Positions 54,242-62,655 of a stretch of 64,000 bases of DNA are shown in pieces. How positions within the stretch are numbered: position 1 is the stretch's first letter; each line of letters begins with the position of its first letter. Source of the stretch: Bacteroidales bacterium (lineage in GTDB: Bacteria; Bacteroidota; Bacteroidia; Bacteroidales; Tenuifilaceae); assembly GCA_017524185.1 (NCBI GenBank), contig JAFWUG010000018.1, positions 1 through 64,000 of the forward strand, given 5' to 3'. Both the position numbers and the translations under genes were made by a program. The notes under the pieces are model-generated. The model saw only the letters and a list, made by a program, of their open reading frames with translations. It had not been told where the DNA came from and made no database searches.

Positions 54242-54874
54242 CTATTGCTTTTTACCGCCCAGCAGCAGGTCAATTTGCCCCGACTCCATGTAGCCGCGCA
54301 GCATCTGGGTGATGTACTTGCCCACGATGTCGAACTCCAGGTTCACCCGTGTGCCCACCGCTATGCGGTGGAAGTTGGTGTGCTCGTAGGTGTAGGGGAT
54401 AATGGCCACCTGAAACGAGCCGCGCTGCGAGTTCACCACCGTCAGGCTCACGCCGTTCACGGCCACCGAGCCCTTCTCCACCGTGATGTTGCCCCGCGAG
54501 GGGTCGTACTCGAAGGTGTAGTACCAGCTGCCCTCGGCCTCATCGACGCAGGTGCATACCGCTGTTTGGTCCACGTGGCCCTGCACCATGTGGCCGTCGA
54601 GCAGCGCGTCCATGCGCATGCTGCGCTCTAAGTTCACCAGGTCGCCCACCTGTAGGCCGCCTAGGTTGCTCTTCTCAAGCGTCTCGCGGATGGCTGTAAC
54701 CGTGTAGCAATCGCCCTCCTGGCGCACCACCGTAAGGCAAACGCCGTTGTGCGCCACGCTTTGGTCTATTTTGAGTTCGCGGGCAAACGAGCAGCGCAAC
54801 GTGAGGTGTAGGTTGTCCTGCTCCTGCTCAAGGGCTACCACCGTGGCGGCCTCCTCAACAATACCTGAAAACAT
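54242..54874 (-). CDS. ribE: Riboflavin synthase alpha subunit
   Basis: 210 residues with the two internally similar lumazine-binding domains: MFSGIVEEAATVVALE at the start with SVAHNGVCLTVV (about 39-50), and a second copy with GHVDQTAVC (about 99-107) and GSVAVNGVSLTVV (about 135-147). It converts two 6,7-dimethyl-8-ribityllumazine into riboflavin and a pyrimidine. It is a single gene with a -7 box 36 bp upstream, converging on wzi with an 11-bp gap. No other rib genes in the window. Confidence 0.95.
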   Translation of the reverse strand: MFSGIVEEAATVVALEQEQDNLHLTLRCSFARELKIDQSVAHNGVCLTVVRQEGDCYTVTAIRETLEKSNLGGLQVGDLVNLERSMRMDALLDGHMVQGHVDQTAVCTCVDEAEGSWYYTFEYDPSRGNITVEKGSVAVNGVSLTVVNSQRGSFQVAIIPYTYEHTNFHRIAVGTRVNLEFDIVGKYITQMLRGYMESGQIDLLLGGKKQ

Positions 54875-54909
54875 AGATTTTTATGGGTTTATATAGACAT
54901 TGACATCCG

Positions 54910-54917
54910 CAAAGGTA
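54910..54917 (-). promoter_or_regulatory. -7 box of ribE
   Basis: Minus-strand TACCTTTG, 36 bp before the ribE start. No FMN riboswitch-like structure fits in the short leader. Confidence 0.5.
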
Positions 54918-55086
54918 GTTAAAATTTTACTTATCTTACACGATTATCGACACAACTTATAGAGCATAAGGCGACACCTTTCCTCAAATAAAGGAAACTT
55001 TTCCAGTTTATTGGAGGCAGAATACAGCAAGTGTGCACGCCCGTGAAGCAAAGAGCATACCGCCTTGTCATTTGCCGCGTACAAAG

Positions 55087-55117
55087 TTGCCGCAATATGC
55101 GTAAAAAACTATATTTG
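55087..55117 (+). promoter_or_regulatory. Promoter of the DUF3267 gene
   Basis: TTG, 20-nt spacer, TATATTTG, 19 bp before ATG 55137. It decides the start: the longer frame from 55065 would begin upstream of the promoter. Confidence 0.65.
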
Positions 55118-55136
55118 CAGCAAATACATCCCCCGC

Positions 55137-55694
55137 ATGGAAACCCCTACACCCAACCAACGCGAATACACATTTAGCATTTCGTTAGCCAATCTGTTGG
55201 CCCTACCATTTGGCGCAATCATAGCTGTGATTCTATTGTTCCCTTTCATGACATTTTGGCACCCCACGCTCACCGATAGCAAAATAATCACCACCATGGC
55301 TGGCAGCACGTGGGCTTTCTTTGCTATATCACTCAGCCTGATTGTTGCCCACGAACTACTGCACGGCATAACCGCTGCCCACTACTCCGTAAACGGCTGG
55401 AAAAGTGTAAGTTTCGGTGTTAAATGGCGCTACCTATGCCCCTATTGCCATTGCTGCGAACCGCTCAAACTACAACACTTCAGACACGTTTGTCTAATGC
55501 CTCTATGGGTACTGGGCCTACTCCCCATCGTTATAGCGTTTGCCACCGGATTTCTCCCCCTGCTGATGTGGGGCATACTGCTCACCACAGGCTCTATTGG
55601 CGACATCATAGCGGTGCTAATGACCCGCAAAGTGCCTCGCGATGCCCGAATAATCGACCATCCACACGCGCTAGGATTCTACGTAGAGCAATAG
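55137..55694 (+). CDS. DUF3267-family membrane protein (putative zincin metallopeptidase)
   Basis: 185 residues with four or five membrane helices. HELLHG (about residues 77-82) is an HExxH zinc motif inside a helix, the hallmark of DUF3267. A loop or helix later carries YLCPYCHCCEPL (about 101-112), four Cys and a His that could hold a second metal or disulfides. Catalysis is predicted but not shown for the family as far as I know. It converges on hflX with a 5-bp gap. Alternative: a non-catalytic membrane zinc protein. Confidence 0.83.
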   Translation: METPTPNQREYTFSISLANLLALPFGAIIAVILLFPFMTFWHPTLTDSKIITTMAGSTWAFFAISLSLIVAHELLHGITAAHYSVNGWKSVSFGVKWRYLCPYCHCCEPLKLQHFRHVCLMPLWVLGLLPIVIAFATGFLPLLMWGILLTTGSIGDIIAVLMTRKVPRDARIIDHPHALGFYVEQ

Positions 55695-55699
55695 CTCCG

Positions 55700-56941
55700 T
55701 TATTCGGCCACCTCGGCAGCGGGCAAATCGGGATAGAGAAAATTGTCGTAGGGATAGCGCGCCACATGCGCATTGCGCACAGCGGTATAAAGCATCTGGC
55801 GTAAACTATCGATATTTATGCGCTCACGAGCCGAAATGAACACAGTGCTTGTGCCGCTGCGAGCCATCCAGCTACGCTGAAGCTCGTCGAGCGAGGGGCG
55901 CATGGCAATCCATTCAGCATCAGTAGAATCAGCGGCAACGTACCCATCAACCTTGTTAAACACCATGATTGTGGGCTTATCGGCTGCGCCAATCTCGCGC
56001 AGCGTTTGCTCAACCACATGTACCTGGTCCTCGAACAGCGGATGCGATATGTCCACCACATGCAACAATATATCGGCCTCGCGCACCTCATCGAGCGTCG
56101 ATTTGAACGATTCCACCAGCAAATGGGGCAATTTGCGAATGAATCCCACGGTGTCGGACAACAAAAAGGGCAAATTGCCCACCACCACCTTGCGCACAGT
56201 GGTGTCGAGAGTGGCAAACAACTTATTCTCGGCAAAAATATCCGACTTGCTCAGCAGGTTCATCAACGTTGATTTACCCACATTGGTGTAGCCCACCAAT
56301 GCCACTCGCACAATACTACTACGGCTCTTGCGCTGCACAGCCATCTGACGGTCAATCTGAGCCAAATCGGCCTTGAGTTTGGCAATGCGGTCGCGCACAA
56401 TACGGCGGTCGGTCTCTATCTCGCGCTCACCTGCACCACCACGAGTTCCAGTGCCACCGCGCTGCCGTTCCAGGTGAGTCCACATACCGCTCAAGCGGGG
56501 AAGCAAATACTGAAGCTTGGCCAACTGCACCTGCGTTTTGGCATAGGCCGTTTGTGCCCGCTGCACAAATATGTCGAGTATTAGATTAGTGCGGTCCAGT
56601 ATCTTTATCTGCAATTCGCGCTCCAAATTACGCTGCTGCGTGGGCGTTAGTTCATCATCAAAAATAATGACATTTATACCATTTTCCTCAGCAAAATCAA
56701 CTATCTCGCGAATTTTTCCCGTACCTATAAACGTACCCGTATGCGGCCTATCAAGACGCTGCACAAAACGACGCTGCACGGCTATATTGGCTGTTTGCGC
56801 CAAAAATTCGAGTTCATCGAGATAATCGGCCACCTGACGGTCGGTTTGTCCCTGCTGAGCCACAGCCACCAGCACGGCCTGCTCCTGAATATTGTTGTTG
56901 GTTGATGCGTCGCTCACTGTATCGATTCTATGATTAGCCAT
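55700..56941 (-). CDS. hflX: GTPase HflX
   Basis: 413 residues from the ATG at 56939-56941 (MANHRIDTVSDAS); the frame stays open to 57052 but crosses the promoter. The N-terminal HflX domain shows RPHTGTFIGTGKIREI, VIFDDELTPTQQRNLE and the Gly-rich RGGTGTRGGAGERE. The G domain has G1 GYTNVGKST, G3 DTVGFIRKLP and G4 FNKVD. HflX binds 50S subunits and splits stalled or heat-damaged 70S ribosomes. Monocistronic, divergent from tRNA-Glu. Confidence 0.95.
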   Translation of the reverse strand: MANHRIDTVSDASTNNNIQEQAVLVAVAQQGQTDRQVADYLDELEFLAQTANIAVQRRFVQRLDRPHTGTFIGTGKIREIVDFAEENGINVIIFDDELTPTQQRNLERELQIKILDRTNLILDIFVQRAQTAYAKTQVQLAKLQYLLPRLSGMWTHLERQRGGTGTRGGAGEREIETDRRIVRDRIAKLKADLAQIDRQMAVQRKSRSSIVRVALVGYTNVGKSTLMNLLSKSDIFAENKLFATLDTTVRKVVVGNLPFLLSDTVGFIRKLPHLLVESFKSTLDEVREADILLHVVDISHPLFEDQVHVVEQTLREIGAADKPTIMVFNKVDGYVAADSTDAEWIAMRPSLDELQRSWMARSGTSTVFISARERINIDSLRQMLYTAVRNAHVARYPYDNFLYPDLPAAEVAE

Positions 56942-56958
56942 AGGCGGTCTATCAACCG

Positions 56959-56966
56959 CAAAGGTA
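56959..56966 (-). promoter_or_regulatory. -7 box of hflX
   Basis: Minus-strand TACCTTTG 18 bp ahead of the hflX start; a CTG lies 20 nt further upstream where TTG is expected. Confidence 0.5.
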
Positions 56967-57027
56967 GTTTTTTTTGCCCATAAATTCAGGGGTATGGAGA
57001 TATTTACAAAAAATTTTTGCCAAAAGT

Positions 57028-57059
57028 TTTGGTGATTACAAAAAAACATCATACCTTTG
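57028..57059 (+). promoter_or_regulatory. Promoter of tRNA-Glu
   Basis: TTTG, 20-nt spacer, TACCTTTG, 28 bp ahead of the tRNA. Same architecture as the tRNA-Gly promoter. Confidence 0.8.
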
Positions 57060-57087
57060 CGGCGTCTTTTTGAGACAAACTTTTACT

Positions 57088-57162
57088 GGCCGATTCGTCT
57101 AACGGTTAGGACGACAGATTCTCAATCTGTAAATAGGAGTTCGATTCTCCTATCGGCTGCCA
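57088..57162 (+). tRNA. tRNA-Glu (anticodon CTC)
   Basis: Acceptor GGCCGAT/ATCGGCT (one G-U), D-arm TTCGTCTAACGGTTAGGAC, anticodon stem ACAGA/TCTGT with loop TTCTCAA (CTC), T-arm TAGGAG-TTCGATT-CTCCTA region, discriminator G, CCA encoded. It reads GAG codons; a TTC tRNA-Glu must exist elsewhere. gltX, encoding the charging enzyme, is the next gene, 65 bp on. Confidence 0.95.
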
Positions 57163-57166
57163 AAAT

Positions 57167-57197
57167 AGCTACCACTACTCACGGGGTAGCTTTTTTT
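57167..57197 (+). terminator. Intrinsic terminator of tRNA-Glu
   Basis: Stem AGCTACC/GGTAGCT followed by TTTTTT, between the tRNA and gltX. Read-through into gltX is possible. Confidence 0.85.
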
Positions 57198-57227
57198 GTA
57201 TAACAAAACGCTTAATATCAGCCACTT

Positions 57228-58769
57228 ATGTCAAATCGCCGCGTTAGGGTACGCTTTGCACCCAGCCCCACAGGACCACTCCACATAGGCGGTGTTCGCA
57301 CTGCCCTCTACAACTATCTGTTCGCCCGCCAGCATGGTGGCGACTTTATTGTACGCATAGAGGACACCGACTCGCAGCGCTTTGTTCCTGGAGCCGAGCA
57401 ATACATTTTCGAAGCACTGAAATGGTGCGGCATCAATGCCAACGAAGGCGTTGAACAGGGTGGTCCACACGCCCCATACCGCCAAAGCGAGCGCCGCGAC
57501 ATCTACTTGCGCTACGCCCTACAGTTAGTTGAGAACGGAAACGCTTACTACGCCTTCGATTCAGCTCAAACACTAGACACGCTACGCCGCGAAGCCGAGG
57601 CCAACGGATCGGCTTTTGCCTATAACTACCAAGTACGCAACAAGTTAGAGACATCACTACGCCTTTCAGCCGACGAGGTGCAGCAACGCATCAAACGTGG
57701 CGACAACTGGGTTATACGCTTCAAAATGCCCGAAAACGAAGATGTAGAGATGGACGACCTAATTCGCGGCCACATCACCACCAACACTGCCTCGCTCGAC
57801 GATAAAGTGCTATACAAATCGGCCGACAGCCTGCCAACCTACCATCTGGCCAACATTGTCGACGACCATTTGATGGAGATTTCGCACGTGATACGAGGCG
57901 AAGAATGGCTACCCTCGCTGCCGCTACACTATCTGCTCTACCGCGCCTTTGGCTGGACCAACACCCAACCACAATTCGCACATCTGCCCCTGCTGCTCAA
58001 ACCACAGGGCCAAGGCAAACTGAGCAAACGCGATGGCGACAAAATGGGATTCCCCGTGTTCCCACTACATTGGAAAAGCCCCGAGGGCGAAGAGGCACGC
58101 GGCTACCGCGAGGATGGCTATCTGCCAGAGGCTTTCATTAACATGCTAGCACTGCTGGGCTGGAACCCTGGCACCGAACAGGAATTATTCAGCATGGACC
58201 AACTCATTGCCGCTTTCACGCTCGACCGCGTGGGCAAATCTGGTGCTCGATTCAACCCCGACAAAGCCCGTTGGTTCAACGCTCAATATCTACATCGCTG
58301 CACCAACGAACAACTAGCTCCCGAACTGATGGCCATGCTGGCCTCAATTGGCGTTAGCACCACACCCGACCGCGCCGCCAAGGCCATTGGCCTAATCAAA
58401 GAGCGGGCAACGCTGCTACCCGACTTGCTGCCCCTCACCGAACGCTTGTTTGTTGCTCCATCGGCATACGACCAAAAATCGACCGACAAATTTTGGAAAG
58501 CCGACAATGTTCGCCTGCTCAACGAGTTAAAGGCCAAATTTGATGCCGAAACGCAGCTGATTGCCGCCAACATTGAGCCAAAAATTCACGAGTGGGTGAA
58601 AGGCAACCAACTACCCATGGGTCAAATAATGAACACGTTGCGTTTGGCCATCATTGGCGTAAGCCAAGGCCCAAGTATTTTGGATATTTGCGAGTTTATT
58701 GGCAAAGCCGAAACGCTAAAACGCATCGAGGCGGCCTTAGCCACACTGGGCGAAGGACGAACGGCCTAA
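57228..58769 (+). CDS. gltX: Glutamyl-tRNA synthetase
   Basis: 513 residues, class I. The HIGH motif is PTGPLHIGGVRTALYNYLFA (about 14-33) and KMSKS is KLSKRDG (about 264-270). IRGEEWLPSLPLHYLLYRAF lies between them, and the C-terminal helical anticodon-binding domain follows from about 330. Discriminating versus non-discriminating charging cannot be told by eye. It sits directly after tRNA-Glu. The last 4 bp overlap folA on the opposite strand. Confidence 0.97.
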   Translation: MSNRRVRVRFAPSPTGPLHIGGVRTALYNYLFARQHGGDFIVRIEDTDSQRFVPGAEQYIFEALKWCGINANEGVEQGGPHAPYRQSERRDIYLRYALQLVENGNAYYAFDSAQTLDTLRREAEANGSAFAYNYQVRNKLETSLRLSADEVQQRIKRGDNWVIRFKMPENEDVEMDDLIRGHITTNTASLDDKVLYKSADSLPTYHLANIVDDHLMEISHVIRGEEWLPSLPLHYLLYRAFGWTNTQPQFAHLPLLLKPQGQGKLSKRDGDKMGFPVFPLHWKSPEGEEARGYREDGYLPEAFINMLALLGWNPGTEQELFSMDQLIAAFTLDRVGKSGARFNPDKARWFNAQYLHRCTNEQLAPELMAMLASIGVSTTPDRAAKAIGLIKERATLLPDLLPLTERLFVAPSAYDQKSTDKFWKADNVRLLNELKAKFDAETQLIAANIEPKIHEWVKGNQLPMGQIMNTLRLAIIGVSQGPSILDICEFIGKAETLKRIEAALATLGEGRTA

Positions 58770-59248
58770 ATTCGCTCTAGGTCGATAAACGTATAGTCGA
58801 GCCCATCCGACTCTGATTCGGCCTCCTCGCTAGCAACGGTACGCCATTGGTGCTTGTCGATGGCTGGGAAGAACGTGTCGCCCTCAAAATCGGCGTGCAC
58901 CTGTGTGATATATAGCCGCTGCGCAAAGGGCAACGCCTGCTCGTAGAGCTGTCCGCCACCAATCACGAACACCTCGTCGTCGGCCTCGCACAGCCCAAAG
59001 GCTGCGCTGAGCGATGCCACCACAATGCACCCCGGAGCCACAAAGTTAGGATTGCGACTCACCACAATGTTGCGCCTATTGGGCAACGGACGACCTATGC
59101 TCTCATAGGTACGCCGCCCCATAATTATTGTATGGCCGCTGGTGATTGCCTTGAAACGACGCAAATCGGCAGATATATGCCACAGCAACTTGTTGTCGCG
59201 CCCAATGGCACGATTCTTTGCCATGGCCACTATGATGGAGAGAATCAT
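58766..59248 (-). CDS. folA: Dihydrofolate reductase
   Basis: 160 residues, standard DHFR size. Motifs: MILSIIVAMAKNRAIGRDNK with LLWHISADLRRFK (the substrate Asp is in ADLRRFK), IMGRRTYESIGRPLPNRRNIV for NADPH binding and VFVIGGGQLYEQAL. It reduces dihydrofolate to tetrahydrofolate. No thymidylate synthase gene nearby. Third gene of the hpt-adk-folA operon, 6 bp after adk. Confidence 0.95.
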   Translation of the reverse strand: MILSIIVAMAKNRAIGRDNKLLWHISADLRRFKAITSGHTIIMGRRTYESIGRPLPNRRNIVVSRNPNFVAPGCIVVASLSAAFGLCEADDEVFVIGGGQLYEQALPFAQRLYITQVHADFEGDTFFPAIDKHQWRTVASEEAESESDGLDYTFIDLERI

Positions 59249-59254
59249 TACAAA

Positions 59255-59848
59255 CTAGCGATTTTTGTTAACGTTTATATACGCATCGATGGTTTGTGCC
59301 ACCCGATTGGCTATGTCGTCGATGCTACCCATACCCGCCACACCGTGATACTTGCCCTGCTGTCGATAGTGATCCATAACGGGAAGCGTTGTACGCTCAT
59401 AAACCTCAATGCGATTGCGGATAATATCTTCGCTCTGGTCGTCGGAGCGATTGCTGGTTAAACCACGATTAAGCAGTCGAGCCACCAACTCGTCCTCCTC
59501 AACCTCAAGGGCTAAAAGCATCGACACCGGGTAGCCATGGTTCTGAAGCATAACATCGAGAGCCTGCGCCTGCGCCACATTACGCGGAAATCCGTCGAAA
59601 ATATAGCCAGGCACATCGGGATGCGTTTCCAACTCGCGAGCAATCAGGTCGATAACCAACGCATCGGGAACCAAATGACCTTGATCTATATACCGCTGCG
59701 CCTCAATCCCCATAGGCGTTTGCGCCTCAATAGCCTCGCGCAACATGCTGCCTGTGGATAGATGACGTAGTCCGTAGCGCTCAATGATGCGCTCCGATTG
59801 GGTTCCCTTTCCGGCTCCTGGAGCCCCAAAGATAATGATGTTGAACAT
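59255..59848 (-). CDS. adk: Adenylate kinase
   Basis: 197 residues, the short-lid form without a zinc finger. P-loop GAPGAGKGTQ (about 8-17), FDGFPRNVAQAQAL (about 83-96) and the Arg-rich LLNRGLTSNRSDDQ LID region are typical. It interconverts ATP, ADP and AMP. Between hpt (38 bp upstream) and folA in one nucleotide-metabolism operon. Confidence 0.95.
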   Translation of the reverse strand: MFNIIIFGAPGAGKGTQSERIIERYGLRHLSTGSMLREAIEAQTPMGIEAQRYIDQGHLVPDALVIDLIARELETHPDVPGYIFDGFPRNVAQAQALDVMLQNHGYPVSMLLALEVEEDELVARLLNRGLTSNRSDDQSEDIIRNRIEVYERTTLPVMDHYRQQGKYHGVAGMGSIDDIANRVAQTIDAYINVNKNR

Positions 59849-59886
59849 GATGTGGGGTGTATGTATTTAACTCCCTGAATGTTAGG

Positions 59887-60438
59887 TTATACTAGTGTGT
59901 AGATATTTGCCAAATTGCGCCCTAAGCCATCGTAGTCGAGGCCATAGCCCACGATAAAATCGTCGGGGATACGACGACCCACATACTGCACCTCAACCGA
60001 ACCCTTATAGCAATTAGGTTTAAGCAGCAACGACGCTATACGTACATCGCCAGCCCCCATGCGCCCCAACTCATGGCAAAGGGCGGTGAGGGTTGTTCCT
60101 GTTTCCACAATATCCTCAACCACAATTATTTGCCTGCCACCAACATCGCTATTTAGGCCTATCACCTGCTTCACCTCGCCCGTTGACTGCGTACCCTGAT
60201 AGGAACTGAATTTTACGAACTGCACCTCACATGCAAACTCAATGCGTTTAAGCAAATCGGCAGCAAACATAAATGCGCCGTTTAGCATGCAAAGGAATAG
60301 AGGGGGATTTTCCGCTTGAGCATAGTCGCGGTTAATCTGCGCAGCCACCACATCGATGTCGTGCTGAATATCGGCCTCGGGGTAGCTCAGCTCAAACACT
60401 TTATCCTTGAGCCTTACCTGCTTGGGGTGTGTAGACAT
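59887..60438 (-). CDS. hpt: Hypoxanthine phosphoribosyltransferase
   Basis: 183 residues. The PRPP-binding loop is IIVVEDIVETGTTLTAL (about 103-119); the hood region is GYGLDYDGLGRNLANIYTLV at the C-terminus; FMFAADLLKRI lies in the first half. It salvages hypoxanthine (and guanine) to nucleotides. First gene of the hpt-adk-folA operon, with a -7 box about 30 bp upstream, divergent from the SDR gene. Confidence 0.94.
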   Translation of the reverse strand: MSTHPKQVRLKDKVFELSYPEADIQHDIDVVAAQINRDYAQAENPPLFLCMLNGAFMFAADLLKRIEFACEVQFVKFSSYQGTQSTGEVKQVIGLNSDVGGRQIIVVEDIVETGTTLTALCHELGRMGAGDVRIASLLLKPNCYKGSVEVQYVGRRIPDDFIVGYGLDYDGLGRNLANIYTLV

Positions 60439-60468
60439 GGCGCGGTCTAAAGTTTTATATCAACGCGG

Positions 60469-60476
60469 CAAATTTA
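60469..60476 (-). promoter_or_regulatory. -7 box of hpt-adk-folA
   Basis: Minus-strand TAAATTTG 31 bp before the hpt start. Confidence 0.45.
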
Positions 60477-60510
60477 CGCAAAAAAGTATCGCAATTAAAC
60501 CCAAAAGCTA

Positions 60511-60518
60511 TACTTTTG
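60511..60518 (+). promoter_or_regulatory. -7 box of the threonine dehydrogenase gene
   Basis: TACTTTTG 54 bp before ATG 60572. The longer open frame from 60407 would start upstream of this box and inside hpt, so it is rejected. Confidence 0.45.
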
Positions 60519-60571
60519 CTCCCTGTTATCATTTTTATATACACACTGACTATCCACTAAACACACTGGGC

Positions 60572-61531
60572 ATGAAGAACATACTGATAATTGGCTCTGG
60601 CGGACAAATTGGCACAGAGTTAGTGAAAAAGCTACGCTCCACCTATGGCAACAACAACGTGGTGGCCTCGGATTTGCGCCAACTAACCGGCGAGGTGGCC
60701 GAAAGCGGACCATTCGAGCGCATCGATTCCACGCAAATTATGCAGATTGTTGAGGTGGTGAAACGCTACAACATCGACACCATCTACAACCTAGCGGCCA
60801 TACTTTCGGCCACTGCAGAGAAAAACCCCATGCTGGGATGGAACGTGGGCATAGGCTCACTAGTGAACTGCCTTGAGGTGGCCCGCATATTCAACTGCGC
60901 CGTGTTCACTCCCTCGTCAATCGGCGCGTTTGGCGCATCTACCCCCCACGACAACACACCTCAGGACACCATTCAGCGCCCCAACACCATCTACGGTGTA
61001 ACCAAGGTTACGGGCGAGCTGCTGAGCGACTACTACTTCACCCGCTTTGGTGTCGACACGCGCAGCGTACGATTCCCTGGACTAATATCGAACCTCACAC
61101 TTCCTGGCGGCGGCACCACCGACTACGCTGTGGAGATTTACTACGCCGCCGTAAAAGGCGAAAAATTCTATTGCCCCATAAACAAAGGCACCTACATGGA
61201 CATGATGTATATGCCCGATGCTTTAGACGCCATGGTGGACATAATGGAGGCCGACCCCAGCAAACTAATACACCGTAACTCGTTCAACGTTACGTCCATG
61301 AGCTTCGACCCCGAGATCATATACAACGCCATAAAGCAGCGTTGCCCCAATTTTGAGATGGAATACAAGTTCGACCCCATCCGCCAGGCCATTGCCGACA
61401 GCTGGCCCAACAAGATGGACGACTCGTGTGCCCGCAACGAATGGGGCTGGAATCCCAAATGGAATTTAGACTCCATGACCGACGATATGCTACGCGTTAT
61501 TGCCGATAAACATGCCAAAGGTTTGATTTAA
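60572..61531 (+). CDS. tdh: SDR-type NAD-dependent L-threonine 3-dehydrogenase
   Basis: 319 residues. Rossmann motif MKNILIIGSGGQIGTELVKK, an extended-SDR NIDTIYNLAAILSA, catalytic YGVTKVTGE (Y-x-x-x-K) and the RFPGLISNLTLPGGGTTDYA block that is characteristic of GalE-like threonine dehydrogenases. It oxidises threonine to 2-amino-3-oxobutyrate, which Kbl (13700-14896) would split to glycine and acetyl-CoA. Generic NAD-dependent epimerase is the alternative, but the TTDYAVEIYYAAVKG stretch and length favour TDH. Confidence 0.88.
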   Translation: MKNILIIGSGGQIGTELVKKLRSTYGNNNVVASDLRQLTGEVAESGPFERIDSTQIMQIVEVVKRYNIDTIYNLAAILSATAEKNPMLGWNVGIGSLVNCLEVARIFNCAVFTPSSIGAFGASTPHDNTPQDTIQRPNTIYGVTKVTGELLSDYYFTRFGVDTRSVRFPGLISNLTLPGGGTTDYAVEIYYAAVKGEKFYCPINKGTYMDMMYMPDALDAMVDIMEADPSKLIHRNSFNVTSMSFDPEIIYNAIKQRCPNFEMEYKFDPIRQAIADSWPNKMDDSCARNEWGWNPKWNLDSMTDDMLRVIADKHAKGLI

Positions 61532-61635
61532 AACCTTTGTACATCATACTACGTATTAAACTATAAATCTGCATTATATTGGCATATTTCTTGCTATAAA
61601 GCAGAATAATATTTACACTCTAAAACGAAAAAGCT

Positions 61636-62076
61636 ATGAGACTACTTTCATTTTTGTTTGGAGCGATGTTTTCGCTTAACGCAGCCGCGTATGCCGATCA
61701 CGAAGTGGTTGTGGCACCAGAAAATCTGCCTGCTAAAATAACCGCCTACGTTAGCACCAACTTTCCTCAAAGCACCATAACCCATGCCACCAAAGAGCGC
61801 GAAGGGTTGGGCTGGGAGCACAAGGTATGGCTAAACCAAGGCTTTGTGCTTGAGTTTAATAAAAAGGACAACGTGGTGGACATAAAGGGCAGCACCGAAC
61901 TGCCCGCTAGCGTTATCTTGCAGCAAATTCGCGACGATGTGGCCACTCGCTACCCCGGTTGCCAAATAATGGAATGGGAGCTCAACGAACGTACCGCCAC
62001 CCAAGACGTGAAGCTGAGCAACGGCATTGAACTCAAATACAACATGGCAGGCGTATTCCTTGGTATCGACGACTAA
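61636..62076 (+). CDS. PepSY-like secreted protein (PF11396 type), copy 1
   Basis: 146 residues. Signal peptide MRLLSFLFGAMFSLNAAAYA, then a domain with LPAKITAYVSTNFPQSTIT, WLNQGFVLEFNKKDNVVDI and a second LPASVILQQIRDDVATRYPG half, the two-lobed plan of Bacteroidota PepSY-like (beta-lactamase-inhibitor-like) periplasmic proteins. Function unknown in general. Residue 19 is Tyr, so the product should be soluble after cleavage. It has its own leader and terminator. Confidence 0.85.
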   Translation: MRLLSFLFGAMFSLNAAAYADHEVVVAPENLPAKITAYVSTNFPQSTITHATKEREGLGWEHKVWLNQGFVLEFNKKDNVVDIKGSTELPASVILQQIRDDVATRYPGCQIMEWELNERTATQDVKLSNGIELKYNMAGVFLGIDD

Positions 62077-62099
62077 CCAATCAACAAAGCCAAAACCAA

Positions 62100-62132
62100 G
62101 GGCAGGTGGTTGCAACATTTCCCTGCCCTTTT
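62100..62132 (+). terminator. Intrinsic terminator after PepSY-like copy 1
   Basis: Stem GGGCAGG/CCTGCCC followed by TTTT. Confidence 0.8.
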
Positions 62133-62190
62133 ATTGGCATATTTTTTGGCCTTAAAGCAGAATTTATTTACACTCTAAAACGAAAACGCT

Positions 62191-62631
62191 ATGAGACTAC
62201 TTTCATTTTTGTTTGGAGCGATGTTTTCGCTTAGCGCAGCCGCGTGTACCGATCACGAAGTGGTTGTGGCACCAGAAAATCTGCCTGCTAAAGTAACCGC
62301 CTATGTTAGCACCAACTTTCCTCAAAGCACCATAACCCATGCCACCAAAGAGCGCGAAGGGTTGGGCTGGGAGCACAAGGTGTGGCTAAACCAAGGCTTT
62401 GTGCTTGAGTTTAATAAAAAGGACAACGTGGTGAACATAAAGGGCAGCACCGAACTGCCCGCTAGCGTTATCTTGCAGCAAATTCGCGACGATGTGGCCA
62501 CTCGCTACCCCGGTTGCCAAATAATGGAATGGGAACTCAACGAGCCTATCGCCACCCAAGACGTGAAGCTGAGCAACGGCATTGAACTCAAATACAACAT
62601 GGCTGGCGTATTCCTTGGTATCGATGACTAA
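62191..62631 (+). CDS. PepSY-like secreted protein, copy 2
   Basis: 146 residues, same plan as copy 1, with seven replacements: N15S, Y19C, A20T, I35V, D82N, R119P and T120I, against six silent changes. Y19C puts a Cys at the end of the signal peptide (FSLSAAAC), which may create a lipoprotein signal, although Ala at -3 is not the usual Leu. If so, copy 2 would be membrane-anchored and copy 1 free. Own leader and terminator. Confidence 0.85.
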   Translation: MRLLSFLFGAMFSLSAAACTDHEVVVAPENLPAKVTAYVSTNFPQSTITHATKEREGLGWEHKVWLNQGFVLEFNKKDNVVNIKGSTELPASVILQQIRDDVATRYPGCQIMEWELNEPIATQDVKLSNGIELKYNMAGVFLGIDD

Positions 62632-62655
62632 CCTATCAACAAAGCCAAAGCCCAA

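Noticed and set aside
60407-60571. Extension of the dehydrogenase into hpt
   Set aside because: It starts inside hpt on the other strand and upstream of the likely promoter; the Rossmann motif begins right at ATG 60572.
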